33,691 nucleotides of DNA from Peribacillus frigoritolerans (GCF_030676415.1 NZ_JAUUTW010000045.1:1-33691); one strand, 5' to 3'; counted from the stretch's first letter, positions 15,300 to 23,925 are shown. The notes: generated by a model from the letters alone, not told the origin. Program-made: numbers and translations.

Positions 15300-18063
15300 T
15301 CAATTTCCCCTCAAATGGGACATCCATTTCCATTACAGTAACAAAGGGCTTATATTTCCCATTATATTCATCATAATGCTGTAAGACAAACCAGGAACGG
15401 AATCCTGCTAAGTTGACATACTCCTTCTCAACATCTGGCCGATCCAACCCAAAATGATCATATAAACGAACACGCATGACTCCTTTAAAGTGATTATTCT
15501 CTACAGAAAAATCTTTTACGGATACCGTATTCCCCCAAGTATCATTTACTGTAATTGTAAGTCCACCTACTCGATCACTCCAAGTGCTAAACGTCGGATA
15601 ACTAGCATTTCTCTGTATCAAATTATAAAATTCATTTGTATTCTTTGTACTTTTATCCAACTTAAGTGCTGCCAAATTACCTCCATTTTTCTCTAGCTCA
15701 TCCACTAAGGCATTTTTGACAAATTCAACATAGGATTTCGTTGTTTCATGCTCACTCGCTTCTTTAGTTAAAGTCTGGTTTCTGTACTCTTTACCTGTTC
15801 CCTCTCTAAAATGATTAATCATATCTAAAATAACATCTTCCATATCTCCCATGGAAAACAAGCTTGTTGACATATCCTCGAACTCATAAAAGAGAATACT
15901 TGGGAAATAAGATTCAAGTAATTGGAATCTGAACATCCAGCTAATGTCTTTTATTTCATCTTCTGTATAATCATTTGTTTTCATATCATTCGCTACATTT
16001 CCATTTTCATCATAGCCTTCTGGTCTATCTGATTGATAAATTTCTGTATCGGTAAAATCAGAGTACAACGGTCTCAAATCCTCATTATCAAACTTTCCAT
16101 CTCCGTCACTATCTTTTCGGTCAGGGAAACTGGTTGGAAAGAAACCTTCAAAATGAATTTCAACTCCAAAAATTTCTACCGTGAATGATTTCAATTGCCC
16201 CATTTCTTGCCCATCGGTTAATCCATCTCCGTCACTATCTTTCTTGTTGGGATCTGAGTGAATTATACCGTATGGTGTTTTCATTCCTTCAACTTCATAG
16301 ATGTCGTATAAGCCATCCCCATCTGAATCTGTTATATCAATTTCTACATCACTCGATATACCATCTTCGGCATCTCTTCCTACATCCCCTACTGTCTTCG
16401 TTGCAAGATTGTTAAGTTGACCTTTATTTACATCATGCGTCCTTGAGTAGTCTATTTCCCGTTTCCATAGCTCCAACCATTTTGCCTTATCAACAACCAG
16501 ATATTCACCTAAGTGAGTAGTTTCCACACTTATTTTATTTTTACTTGTATCTAACACAGCGTTAAGGCTTTCAAACATTTCCTCGTCTTCATTGTACCAA
16601 ATGATGGCTAGATCATCTTCCAACGTGTCTCCTAGCTTCGCTTCATCATAAGTAAACTGAATCCTTGCTTTCTCAAATTCCGATTGCGTATTGATGCTTA
16701 CAGGAGAACCAATAATACCGTGTAAATTAGTTGTTTTAATATTTATGTTGTTTGTACTGCTAATTCTAGTTGTTTTATTAATATTATCCTTTGCACTAAA
16801 CCCAACTTCTACGCTTTTAATTTCTGATTTATCAGCCTGAATCAATGATTTACTAATCGATTGTTTATAGAGTTCTTGTGAATCCTCGCTTCCGTCATTG
16901 TCGCTGTCTGCAGCATTCGGATTTGTCTTTAAAGCATATTCATCTCCATCACTTAACCCATCGTTATCTGTATCATGCTTATTAGGTAATGAATCGAACT
17001 GATGTACTTCAAATCCGTCAGTTAAACCATCTTGGTCTGAATCTCCCTTAATCAAATTTGTTTGATTAGCTTGCTCGTCTTTATTACTCAGGCCGTCTTC
17101 ATCGATATCTTCATCTGCATCACTTATTCCATTACGATCTGAATCATATTTTGTCGGGGAAATAATTGATTTAACCTCATATTCAATATTGTCCTTCAAT
17201 CCATCACCATCTGTATCCTTTTTAAATGGATTCATTCCCTCTAGGAATTCTATTCCATCTGTTATAGTATCACCATCCGTGTCAGAGGTAGATTCAAAGA
17301 ATTCTGTGTTAAATGAATAGCCCGCTTTTTCAAGTCCGAATAACACTTGTTTATATGCATTTTGATAGGATTTTGATGCAGGGATAGCTAGATCTTTTTC
17401 TAGGAACTCATTACCTTTTTCAGACATTTTCCCAGCGTTATTCAAATGGGCTTTTAGTTTATTTCCTTTGTGATCTGCTTGATCGGAGATATCCTTTAAG
17501 ATGCCGATAGCATTTTTATTGACAATTTTATCCGATAAATAAAAATTAAAGAGTATATCTGCAAGTAATACTTCAGTTGGTTCATTAAAATCGTTTTTTG
17601 TTACATACCCCCATAGACATATGGTTAACTTATGTTTGATTTCCAAGAGCCGATCACTTTTAAGAACCGACTCTTGTATATACTCCTCTTGAACAGCTTG
17701 TTCATATTGGTTAATCAATTGTTGAAGTACATCAAGTTCATTAATATCTTTTTGTTTAAAGTCTCCGTTTTCATCAATTTCCGCTATCAGTTTAGAATCA
17801 AACTTAGCATTAGTTTCTTTTATGACTGTCGCGAAACGCTTTAATTCATTTATTGCAGTTTGATCATAGATTTTTGCAATTCTGGTGTCCTCATAGAATT
17901 CATATTCACTTAACCACTGTTTTACATTTTGCTCACTAGAATTCTTATATTTTCCTTGATTAGCATGGTTATTGCCCTTGGCAACCGCCGCTTGCCCAGA
18001 TCCGCCGAAAATCATTGCAAAGATCAATAAAAAACTCAACATACTTTTTACTTTATTTTTCAA
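15292..18063 (-). CDS. Large secreted TSP3-repeat protein with DUF3289-like C-terminal domain
   Basis: A 923-aa exported protein. Residues 1-28 are a signal peptide (MLSFLLIFAMIFGGSGQAAV). Residues about 45-250 are a helical region. About 258-397 and 578-661 hold calcium-binding TSP3-like repeats (DTDGDGLKD, DSDQDGLTDG, DTDNDGLSDGDE, DSDGDGLTDGQE). Between them, about 415-525, is a beta-rich segment with GSPVSINTQSEFEKARIQF. From about 730 to the end the sequence follows my memory of DUF3289: SMGDMEDVILDMINHFREGT, LTITVNDTWGNTVSV, RLYDHFGLDRPDVE, FRSWFVLQHY, YKPFVTVMEM. DUF3289 has no proven activity that I know of. The rod-plus-variable-C-terminus build and the overlapping lipoprotein gene suggest a polymorphic toxin. 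The start is TTG at 18063 with GAGGAG 9 nt upstream. Adhesin or enzyme are alternatives. Confidence 0.8.
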   Translation of the reverse strand: MKNKVKSMLSFLLIFAMIFGGSGQAAVAKGNNHANQGKYKNSSEQNVKQWLSEYEFYEDTRIAKIYDQTAINELKRFATVIKETNAKFDSKLIAEIDENGDFKQKDINELDVLQQLINQYEQAVQEEYIQESVLKSDRLLEIKHKLTICLWGYVTKNDFNEPTEVLLADILFNFYLSDKIVNKNAIGILKDISDQADHKGNKLKAHLNNAGKMSEKGNEFLEKDLAIPASKSYQNAYKQVLFGLEKAGYSFNTEFFESTSDTDGDTITDGIEFLEGMNPFKKDTDGDGLKDNIEYEVKSIISPTKYDSDRNGISDADEDIDEDGLSNKDEQANQTNLIKGDSDQDGLTDGFEVHQFDSLPNKHDTDNDGLSDGDEYALKTNPNAADSDNDGSEDSQELYKQSISKSLIQADKSEIKSVEVGFSAKDNINKTTRISSTNNINIKTTNLHGIIGSPVSINTQSEFEKARIQFTYDEAKLGDTLEDDLAIIWYNEDEEMFESLNAVLDTSKNKISVETTHLGEYLVVDKAKWLELWKREIDYSRTHDVNKGQLNNLATKTVGDVGRDAEDGISSDVEIDITDSDGDGLYDIYEVEGMKTPYGIIHSDPNKKDSDGDGLTDGQEMGQLKSFTVEIFGVEIHFEGFFPTSFPDRKDSDGDGKFDNEDLRPLYSDFTDTEIYQSDRPEGYDENGNVANDMKTNDYTEDEIKDISWMFRFQLLESYFPSILFYEFEDMSTSLFSMGDMEDVILDMINHFREGTGKEYRNQTLTKEASEHETTKSYVEFVKNALVDELEKNGGNLAALKLDKSTKNTNEFYNLIQRNASYPTFSTWSDRVGGLTITVNDTWGNTVSVKDFSVENNHFKGVMRVRLYDHFGLDRPDVEKEYVNLAGFRSWFVLQHYDEYNGKYKPFVTVMEMDVPFEGKLSD

Positions 18064-18792
18064 AGTGATAATCTCCTCTATAAAAATATTAATTTAACCT
18101 ATATACGATATCATGGTTCCCACCCAAAGGAATATTGTCAAAATCCTTGAGTTAATGTCATTAAATCAACTCCTTTACAAGCGTTATTTTCTAATAGCAA
18201 CTAGTTAGTACCCATCAAAAGTATATAATGGGAATGTATTCCAAACAACATGAATACTGAATATTCCGAAAATTATTAAATCAGAAAGACACCTAATATT
18301 TAAGTGCCTTGTCTTTTTAAATTTACCGAACATAAATAAATCTTTGACCCAATATATTTTCGGCCTGTAAACCAATGAATGAATCCCGTTTCGCTCCTCA
18401 ACCGTTTATATGAAACGTGTCAGGGGATGATGCTTTTTGGTCCTTAGACTGTGGCGAAAATGCAAAAAGCATTGAAGAACATAAAATAAACAGTAACAGC
18501 TCTTATAGTTCCTTGAGGGATAAATTCATTTTTTCTCCTTTCCTCCCTAAAAAATAATTTTATCAACTAAGTATTAGTTTACAGATTAAAAATGTGGATT
18601 ATAAGGTAAATATTTCCTAATATTTTTATCAGACTTATGAATTAATGATCTTTCTTTAGAGATTGTATAGCCAATTTTCTTTAAAACTTTTGTTCAAGAA
18701 AATGGCCCTTTAACGGAACAACTCTATTGTTACACAACAATTCCCTCATCCACCTTTTGATTCAGATGTACTTTCCTTTCACTATAAGAAAA
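18064..18792. other. Long gene-free region upstream of the TSP3 protein
   Basis: No supported gene. It contains a hairpin AAAGACA/TGTCTTT with T-run (18285-18317), an inverted repeat ATGCTTTTTG / CAAAAAGCAT (18430-18439 and 18463-18472), and a fragment of the GGCCCTTTAACGGAACAA repeat near 18703-18720. The minus-strand promoter of the large secreted protein must lie close to 18064-18200. Confidence 0.45.
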
Positions 18793-18818
18793 CCCCTTTA
18801 AATAACCATTCAAAGGGG
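18793..18818. terminator. CCCCTTT/AAAGGGG hairpin
   Basis: Arms CCCCTTTaAAT (18793-18803) and ATTcAAAGGGG (18808-18818). It lies directly next to the 20-bp tandem array. No gene ends nearby, so terminator function is uncertain. Confidence 0.4.
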
Positions 18819-18823
18819 CAAAG

Positions 18824-18902
18824 CATCGTAACTTTTTTGCAAACATCGCGACTTTATTTAAAATATCGCATCTTTTTTATAAACATCGTGACTTTATTTT
18901 AA
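18824..18902. repeat. Four tandem copies of a 20-bp unit
   Basis: Units start at 18824, 18844, 18864 and 18884, exactly 20 bp apart, each close to CATCGTGACTTTTTTATAAA: CATCGTAACTTTTTTGCAAA, CATCGCGACTTTATTTAAAA, TATCGCATCTTTTTTATAAA, CATCGTGACTTTATTTTAA. The shared core is ATCG, then CTTT and T-rich, then A-rich. The constant period close to two helical turns would place all copies on one DNA face. Confidence 0.7.
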
Positions 18903-18975
18903 CTCCACACTATGTACAATTTTAGATTACATTTCTTTAGCCATTGCAGGTTTACTATGTAACCGATGTACGAAC

Positions 18976-18997
18976 AAAAAAACCTTCAATTAAAGGT
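18976..18997 (-). terminator. Intrinsic terminator at the end of a gene fragment
   Basis: On the minus strand ACCTT...AAGGT with a short AT loop is followed by TTTTTTTG. It overlaps the stop codon of the fragment at 18990-19187. Confidence 0.65.
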
Positions 18998-19187
18998 CTT
19001 TACTCATATGAGGAACAATGTGGATAAAGGCCCCTCCGTTAATGTATGGATAAGACCATTTCTCATCATCTGTAACCCACTGATTTTTCTTTAAATCAAA
19101 GGATTCATAATCATCGTGAAGAGAAAAGTAGGCTGGCAATTTGATTGCTTGTCCATCTGGCGCTAATGCCGTTTCCAATAATCCATA
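18990..19187 (-). pseudogene. C-terminal fragment of an unrecognised gene
   Basis: About 65 codons open from the edge of repeat R4, reading SYGLLETALAPDGQAIKLPA, then LHDDYESFDLKKNQWVTDD and YPYINGGAFIHIVPHMSKDL, then TAA overlapping a good terminator. The real end of a gene is present, but there is no usable start: the 5' part stops at the repeat's T-run. I could not place the family. A TTG at 19178 has no ribosome binding site. Confidence 0.55.
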
Positions 19188-19188
19188 A

Positions 19189-19239
19189 GAAAAAGCTGCC
19201 TTAAAGACAGCTCCGATCTTCAGCTAACGACATGTTAGT
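19189..19239. repeat. Dispersed hairpin repeat, copy R4 (empty intron site)
   Basis: Identical to R1 (123-155) over the first 33 bases, including the AGCTG...CAGCT hairpin and the T-run on the minus strand, but followed there by TTATGG instead of the intron start. It separates two unrelated gene remnants. Confidence 0.75.
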
Positions 19240-19249
19240 TGAAGTAATT

Positions 19250-19582
19250 TTAATTTCGTATAAAAATGCCTTCTTCATCGAAATCATATTTTGAATCAAA
19301 CCCAATTTCATCACGCATATACTTTGCGCTTTTAACAATATCTTCGTAGTCATACCTTGAAAATGGCTTCCCTTCAGTTCCCTCGTCAAATAAATATTTT
19401 AATTCCGGGCTGGCTTTTTCTAAAAAATAGCGCTCCCTGCTTGGTTCTGGATAATTCCGTAGTATGGCGTGATGCTTCTGATTCGGTCAAATATTAATAA
19501 ATAGATAAAAAAAGACAAGCGCTATTACAACAAGTGCAACAGTAATAAATGAGATGATAATTAATCGACTTGCGATATTCAT
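19250..19582 (-). pseudogene. N-terminal remnant of a YerD-like FMN-binding glutamate synthase
   Basis: From an ATG at 19582 the frame encodes a membrane helix (LIIISFITVALVVIALVFFY), meets TGA at codon 32 (19489-19487), then continues KHHAILRNYPEPSRERYFLE, SPELKYLFDEGTEGKPFSRY, DYEDIVKSAKYM and FDSKYDFDEEGIFIRN to TAA. These pieces match, from memory, the N-terminus of B. subtilis YerD (FMN-binding glutamate synthase-like, about 525 aa). Only about the first 110 codons remain, with a nonsense codon, and the catalytic barrel is gone. The gene breaks off about 10 nt from repeat R4. Confidence 0.75.
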
Positions 19583-19748
19583 GTTACCCTTCCTAGTTAT
19601 GACTATTGAGGTTAATTTACTTGAACCTAAATTTCTTTATACATAGTTGCAAATGTTCGAAATGGTTTTATATACGCAAGTACATAATTTCTAGTGGGCA
19701 AAGCCAACATATAGGGAAAGAAATTGAAATGGTCGAGGAGGGAATAAT

Positions 19749-21383
19749 TTGAAGGCATCTGATTTGTTTGTAAGATGTTTAGAGAATGAAGGGGTTCAGT
19801 ATATTTTTGGGATACCTGGTGAGGAAAATACGGATCTTATTGATTCACTAATAAGCTCTGATATTAAATTTATCTTGGTTCATCATGAACAAGCTGCAGC
19901 TTTTATGGCAGACATCTATGGCCGGCTAACTGGAAAGCCTGGCGTCTGTTTGGGCACTTTGGGACCGGGTGCAACTAATTTATTGACAGGGATAGGAAGT
20001 GCTTATCTGGATTATTCCCCTGTTGTCGCGATTACCGGTCAGGCGGGCCTTGATCGAATTCATAAGGAGTCGCATCAATATGTGGACATTATTGGGGTTT
20101 TTAATGAAGTAACGAAATGGAATCAACAAATTAAGGTACCGCATACGATTCCGGAAATTATCCGTAAAGCATTTAAAACTGCAGTCATAGAAAAGCCGGG
20201 AGCTGTTCATATAGAACTCCCGGAAGATGTGGCGATGATGGATACAGAAGGTGAACCTCTTCCGGTTACACTAATTCCTAGATCCCGTCCAGCCGAGGAA
20301 GAAATCAAAAAAGCCGTCGAATTAATAAATCGCGCTAAAAAGCCTATTATTCTAGCTGGTAATGGCGTAGTCCGTGATCGAGCTGCTGAGTCCTTACGGA
20401 AATTTGCAGAAGAGAAGCAAATACCCGTTGTGAATTCGTTCATGGCCAAAGGAGTTTTACCTTCTAACCATCCATTGACCCTTTTTACAGTAGGGATGCA
20501 AGCAAGGGATTATGTTCTATGCGGGTTTGATTTGGCGGATCTTATTATCACCGTAGGCTATGATTTCGTCGAGTATTTACCAAAGTATTGGAACGATGAG
20601 GCAATGAATCCGATTATTCATATCGATGCTCGACCGGCTGAGATTGATGCTTATTATCCCGTTCAAGCTGAATTGGTCGGGAACGTTACGGAGGCACTTG
20701 AAGCCTTGACCACTGGTGTTGCAAAAAAAGAGCTTTGGCCAGAAATGAAAAGGTTAAGGTCTCAAATCATTGAAAAATTCCATTCTTCTGATGATGTATC
20801 TGGAAGTCCTGTCATCCCTCAGCGAATTATCGCCGATTTGAAAAGGGCGGAAAAGGGTAATGCCATTGTCATTTCGGATGTGGGTGCCCATAAATTATGG
20901 ATTGCCCGGATGTATCAGCCGGAAATGCCTAACCACACTATCATTTCTAATGGCTTTGCATCGATGGGAATTGCCATTCCGGGCGCAATTGCAGCCAAAC
21001 TGGCAAAGCCTGATAAACCTGTCATTGCTGTTACAGGGGATGGTGGATTTCTGATGAATGGGGTTGAATTGGCAACTGCAAAACGTCTTGGTCTTGCCTT
21101 CGTGATAGTCATTTTCCATGATTCAAAATACGGCCTAATTGAGTGGAAGCAATTGAATAAATTTGATCGTACGAATGCGATTGAATTTACAGACCCAGAC
21201 TTTTTAGGGTTCGCAAAAAGTTTTGGGGTTAAAGGAGTGAAAGTAACCCACTCCGATGAATTGCTTCATGCATTAGAAGAAGCGATTTCGAGTCAGGAAA
21301 TTGTCTTGATTGATGTGGATGTCGATTATTCGGAAAATGTAAAGCTCTCGAAAACACTAGGTGATTATATTTGTAAATTATAA
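19749..21383 (+). CDS. Acetolactate synthase-like TPP-dependent enzyme
   Basis: A 544-aa thiamine-diphosphate enzyme of the acetolactate synthase/acetohydroxyacid synthase family. Family members condense pyruvate with a second 2-oxo acid. The N-terminal TPP domain has the cofactor-activating glutamate in FILVHHEQAAAFMADIYGRL and the GPGATNLLTGIGSAYLD segment. The central domain is about 190-330. The C-terminal domain carries the metal/TPP motif GDGGFLMNGVELATAKRLGL ending in FHDSKYG. The Asp in HDS, rather than the Asn of anabolic enzymes, is as in catabolic AlsS-type enzymes. The start is TTG at 19749 with GAGGAGGG upstream. An aldehyde dehydrogenase gene follows 27 nt later and no small regulatory subunit is present, arguing against branched-chain biosynthesis. 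Substrate not determined. Confidence 0.85.
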   Translation: MKASDLFVRCLENEGVQYIFGIPGEENTDLIDSLISSDIKFILVHHEQAAAFMADIYGRLTGKPGVCLGTLGPGATNLLTGIGSAYLDYSPVVAITGQAGLDRIHKESHQYVDIIGVFNEVTKWNQQIKVPHTIPEIIRKAFKTAVIEKPGAVHIELPEDVAMMDTEGEPLPVTLIPRSRPAEEEIKKAVELINRAKKPIILAGNGVVRDRAAESLRKFAEEKQIPVVNSFMAKGVLPSNHPLTLFTVGMQARDYVLCGFDLADLIITVGYDFVEYLPKYWNDEAMNPIIHIDARPAEIDAYYPVQAELVGNVTEALEALTTGVAKKELWPEMKRLRSQIIEKFHSSDDVSGSPVIPQRIIADLKRAEKGNAIVISDVGAHKLWIARMYQPEMPNHTIISNGFASMGIAIPGAIAAKLAKPDKPVIAVTGDGGFLMNGVELATAKRLGLAFVIVIFHDSKYGLIEWKQLNKFDRTNAIEFTDPDFLGFAKSFGVKGVKVTHSDELLHALEEAISSQEIVLIDVDVDYSENVKLSKTLGDYICKL

Positions 21384-21410
21384 AAGCAGCTATTATTGGA
21401 GGGATTTCTG

Positions 21411-22844
21411 ATGAAGAAAAAGTGGCAATTGTGGATTGGTGGTAAATGGCGGGAGGCTAAATCATATGAGCCATTATATAATCCCCATACAAACGAAGAA
21501 ATTGCACAAATCGGACAGGCTGAACCAGCGGATGCCGTTGAAGCGATTGTTGAGGCAAATGCAGCTTTTCAGAAATACCGATCCTACCCGGCTCATGTAC
21601 GAGCGGAAATTTTATTTAAAGCTGCCGCAATCATGGAAGAACGCAGTGAAGAACTTGCGAAAATCATTTCTCTAGAGGCGGCGAAAACGATTCGAAATGC
21701 TCGTGAAGAAATGAATCGTACGGTTCAGACCTATCGTTTTGCTGCAGAAGCGTCAAAGAACAATTATGGAGAACAAATCCCGATGGATGCGGCAGTGGGT
21801 GGGGTAAACCGTTTTGGCTTCACGGTTCGCACCCCAATTGGCGTCGTTACGGCGATTACCCCATTTAACTTTCCATTTAATCTGGTCGCCCATAAAGTTG
21901 GTCCAGCCATTGCGGCTGGAAATTCGATTGTGTTAAAACCTGCCGAACAAACCCCGTTGAGTGCACTGGTTTTGGCCGATATTTTTAAAGAAGCAGGGTT
22001 GCCAGATGGAGTATTGAACATCATACCGGGCAAAGGTGATGTTTTAAGTGAAGCCTTGACGACCCATCCACATGTAAAAAAAGTGACTTTTACTGGCAGT
22101 GTAGAGGTCGGACACCTTATCCAGCAGCAGGCAGGTTTCCGTAAGCTTACCCTTGAGCTCGGATCCAATTCGCCGTTCATCATTGATGAAGGAGTCGACA
22201 TCGATAAAATTATTCAAAGAAGTGTGATGGGTTCATTTACGAATAATGGGCAGGTGTGTATCTCGATTCAACGAATTTATGTCCACAAATCACTATACCA
22301 ACAATTTTTAGATCGATTCGTAAGTACAACAAAACAGCTAGTCATCGGTTCTCCACTGGAGGAAAATACAAATATTACAGCGGTTATTTCAAAAAAATCA
22401 TTGGAACGGTTACAAAGTTGGATTGACGAGGCAGTACAGGAAGGAGCAAAAATTGAGTGCGGCGGTACAGTGGAAGGCAATGTACTATTACCTACCGTCT
22501 TAACCAATGTAAATCGTGACTCAAAGGTATTTCGTTTCGAAGTATTTGGTCCAATTGTCTGCATTTTCCCATTCGATACGCTGGATGATGCCATCAATGA
22601 TGCAAATGATTCGCGTTACGGATTGAACTCAGGAGTGATGACACCGAGTATAGAACGGGCTTTTTATGCGGCGGAACGCTTGGAAACAGGTGGGGTCGTA
22701 ATCAATGATATCCCAACTTATCGGATTGATAATATGCCTTATGGTGGCTGGAAGGACAGCGGTGTTGGCCGAGAAGGCGTCAAATATGCGATGCAGGAAA
22801 TGATGGAGCAGAAGTTTATCAGCTTTAAAATAAGCGACGAATGA
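21411..22844 (+). CDS. NAD(P)-dependent aldehyde dehydrogenase
   Basis: A 477-aa member of the ALDH superfamily, oxidising an aldehyde to the acid in the cytosol. Landmarks: PFNFPFNLVAHKVGPAIAAG (cofactor domain), KPAEQTP, FTGSVEVG, the general base Glu249 in TLELGSNSP, the catalytic Cys283 in NNGQVCISIQRIYV, and FEVFGPI. The combination ELGSNSP plus GQVCISIQR is typical of the lactaldehyde/glyceraldehyde-3-phosphate (GapN-like) branch rather than betaine-aldehyde enzymes. I chose the ATG at 21411 because GGAGGG lies 8 nt upstream; the frame extends to a TTG at 21396 overlapping that site. It is co-transcribed with the ALS-like enzyme upstream, so the two probably act on the same pathway. A terminator follows. 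Confidence 0.88.
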   Translation: MKKKWQLWIGGKWREAKSYEPLYNPHTNEEIAQIGQAEPADAVEAIVEANAAFQKYRSYPAHVRAEILFKAAAIMEERSEELAKIISLEAAKTIRNAREEMNRTVQTYRFAAEASKNNYGEQIPMDAAVGGVNRFGFTVRTPIGVVTAITPFNFPFNLVAHKVGPAIAAGNSIVLKPAEQTPLSALVLADIFKEAGLPDGVLNIIPGKGDVLSEALTTHPHVKKVTFTGSVEVGHLIQQQAGFRKLTLELGSNSPFIIDEGVDIDKIIQRSVMGSFTNNGQVCISIQRIYVHKSLYQQFLDRFVSTTKQLVIGSPLEENTNITAVISKKSLERLQSWIDEAVQEGAKIECGGTVEGNVLLPTVLTNVNRDSKVFRFEVFGPIVCIFPFDTLDDAINDANDSRYGLNSGVMTPSIERAFYAAERLETGGVVINDIPTYRIDNMPYGGWKDSGVGREGVKYAMQEMMEQKFISFKISDE

Positions 22845-22881
22845 CCATTGGTAAAAATTATAACCCCGTAGTATATGAGGC

Positions 22882-22915
22882 GGCGATATCTAAAAGATTT
22901 CGCCTTCTTGTTTTG
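22882..22915 (+). terminator. Terminator of the ALS-like/ALDH operon
   Basis: GGCGA-t-ATCT / AGAT-t-TCGCC stem with a 3-nt loop (22882-22904), followed by TTCTTGTTTTG. Confidence 0.75.
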
Positions 22916-23051
22916 TCGTAAATTGATGTTTTTATTGTAGCATTTGTTCTTAGTATTAATGGGCACAATCAGAAATTATAATTTCCTTAACGTTGTAAAT
23001 CCGGATTTTCCTGACTGTACCCCTATAGGGTTAACTCATCACTAAAATAAA

Positions 23052-23216
23052 TCATTCAGCATGGCAAATCCAGCCCGCAAAAAGTCCGGCTTCTTCCAAT
23101 AATAGCCTTTCAATTTGATTTTCAGGAATAAAAGAAATTTTCATGATGCTTTTGTTAACAATATCGATAATATATCGGTTTTTGAGTTCATCCTCATCTA
23201 ATTTAAAATGTGATCA
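23052..23216 (-). pseudogene. Small C-terminal gene remnant
   Basis: About 53 codons open after a TGA, reading KLDEDELKNRYIIDIVNKSI, KISFIPENQIERLLLEEAGL and FAGWICHAE, then TGA. The amino-acid pattern is protein-like, but no start or ribosome binding site precedes it and I do not recognise the family with confidence. The surrounding 22916-23339 region holds no other gene. Confidence 0.35.
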
Positions 23217-23261
23217 ATAACAAGATATTGATTCTTCTCTTTTCTCCTCAATACGACTTAA

Positions 23262-23328
23262 CTAGGGACCGTCTCTTCACCATCCTGCCCCGATAAGCTG
23301 CATGCAAAAAAGAGCTGATGAACAGCTC
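23262..23328. repeat. Repeat fragment with GAGCTG/CAGCTC hairpin
   Basis: GGGACCGTCTCTTCACCATC and CTGCCCCGATAAGCTGCATG lead into GAGCTGatgaaCAGCTC (23312-23328). On the minus strand the hairpin is followed by TTTTTT and lies 11 nt past the YkvA stop codon, so it serves as that gene's terminator. It is related in layout to R2/R3 (CCCCGATA...TGCAT, then an AGCTG hairpin); a worse copy lies near 26815-26875. Confidence 0.55.
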
Positions 23329-23339
23329 CTGGTCATAAG

Positions 23340-23723
23340 TTAAGCATTGAGTAAGCGATAAATATAAATCATTGCCCATATTAAAATTAAGCCCCAAATC
23401 AATACTATTATCGAACCGACTATCCAATTCTTCGGCTTACCATTTTTCATCATTTCTTCTGCCTTACATTCACAGTCGGATAGAACAGTCTTTGGTATCA
23501 TCTTTAATGCAATAATTATCCCTAATGGAACAAGAATTACATCGTCTAAGTAACCAAGAATGGGTATAAAATCGGGTATTAGGTCAATTGGACTGAATGC
23601 ATATGCTACAACACAAGCCGTAAACACTTTTGCATACAAAGGCACCCGTTCATCTTTACAAGCAAAGTAAAGGATATAAATCTGTCGTTTTAAATTACTC
23701 GTCCAAGTCTTAATTTCAAACAT
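23340..23723 (-). CDS. YkvA/DUF1232 family membrane protein
   Basis: A 127-aa protein with the DUF1232 signature SPIDLIPDFIPILGYLDD at about residues 44-61, followed by DVILVPLGIIIALKMIP. Two hydrophobic regions lie in the domain and a further transmembrane helix is at the C-terminus (WIVGSIIVLIWGLILIWAMI). Family function is unknown; members are small membrane proteins widespread in Bacillus. The ATG at 23723 has AGGAG 7 nt upstream. It lies 1 nt from the small membrane ORF at 23725-23925 on the same strand. Confidence 0.85.
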   Translation of the reverse strand: MFEIKTWTSNLKRQIYILYFACKDERVPLYAKVFTACVVAYAFSPIDLIPDFIPILGYLDDVILVPLGIIIALKMIPKTVLSDCECKAEEMMKNGKPKNWIVGSIIVLIWGLILIWAMIYIYRLLNA

Positions 23724-23724
23724 T

Positions 23725-23925
23725 TTATCTCCTAATTATAGTTAAGATTATTTTCCACTTAGATAAAATAAAATAGACACAATAAACCATAACAAATATA
23801 CATAATCGTATAAGCCAAAAAGTGATTCCTATTTTTTCATGATAAGAAAAGTTAGTACGAATTACCAATGTATATGCCCTCGCTGCATTATACCATTTCA
23901 TCATCACTTCTATCGATTTTTTCAT
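23725..23925 (-). CDS. Small hypothetical membrane protein (66 aa)
   Basis: An ORF with one transmembrane helix (GITFWLIRLCIFVMVYCVYF) and a basic N-terminal half. It ends 1 nt before the YkvA-type frame on the same strand. The ribosome binding site before ATG 23925 is weak (AAAGAGA); a start at the MM pair at codons 8-9 is possible. Family not recognised. The tight spacing supports a real gene, but it could be a fragment. Confidence 0.45.
   Translation of the reverse strand: MKKSIEVMMKWYNAARAYTLVIRTNFSYHEKIGITFWLIRLCIFVMVYCVYFILSKWKIILTIIRR

Noticed and set aside
18824..18902. CRISPR array
   Set aside because: The 20-bp units are directly adjacent with no spacers, they are degenerate, and no cas genes are present.
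21764..22201. 145-aa minus-strand ORF inside the aldehyde dehydrogenase gene
   Set aside because: It is antisense to a clearly recognised enzyme, has no ribosome binding site and its composition follows the codon pattern of the real gene.
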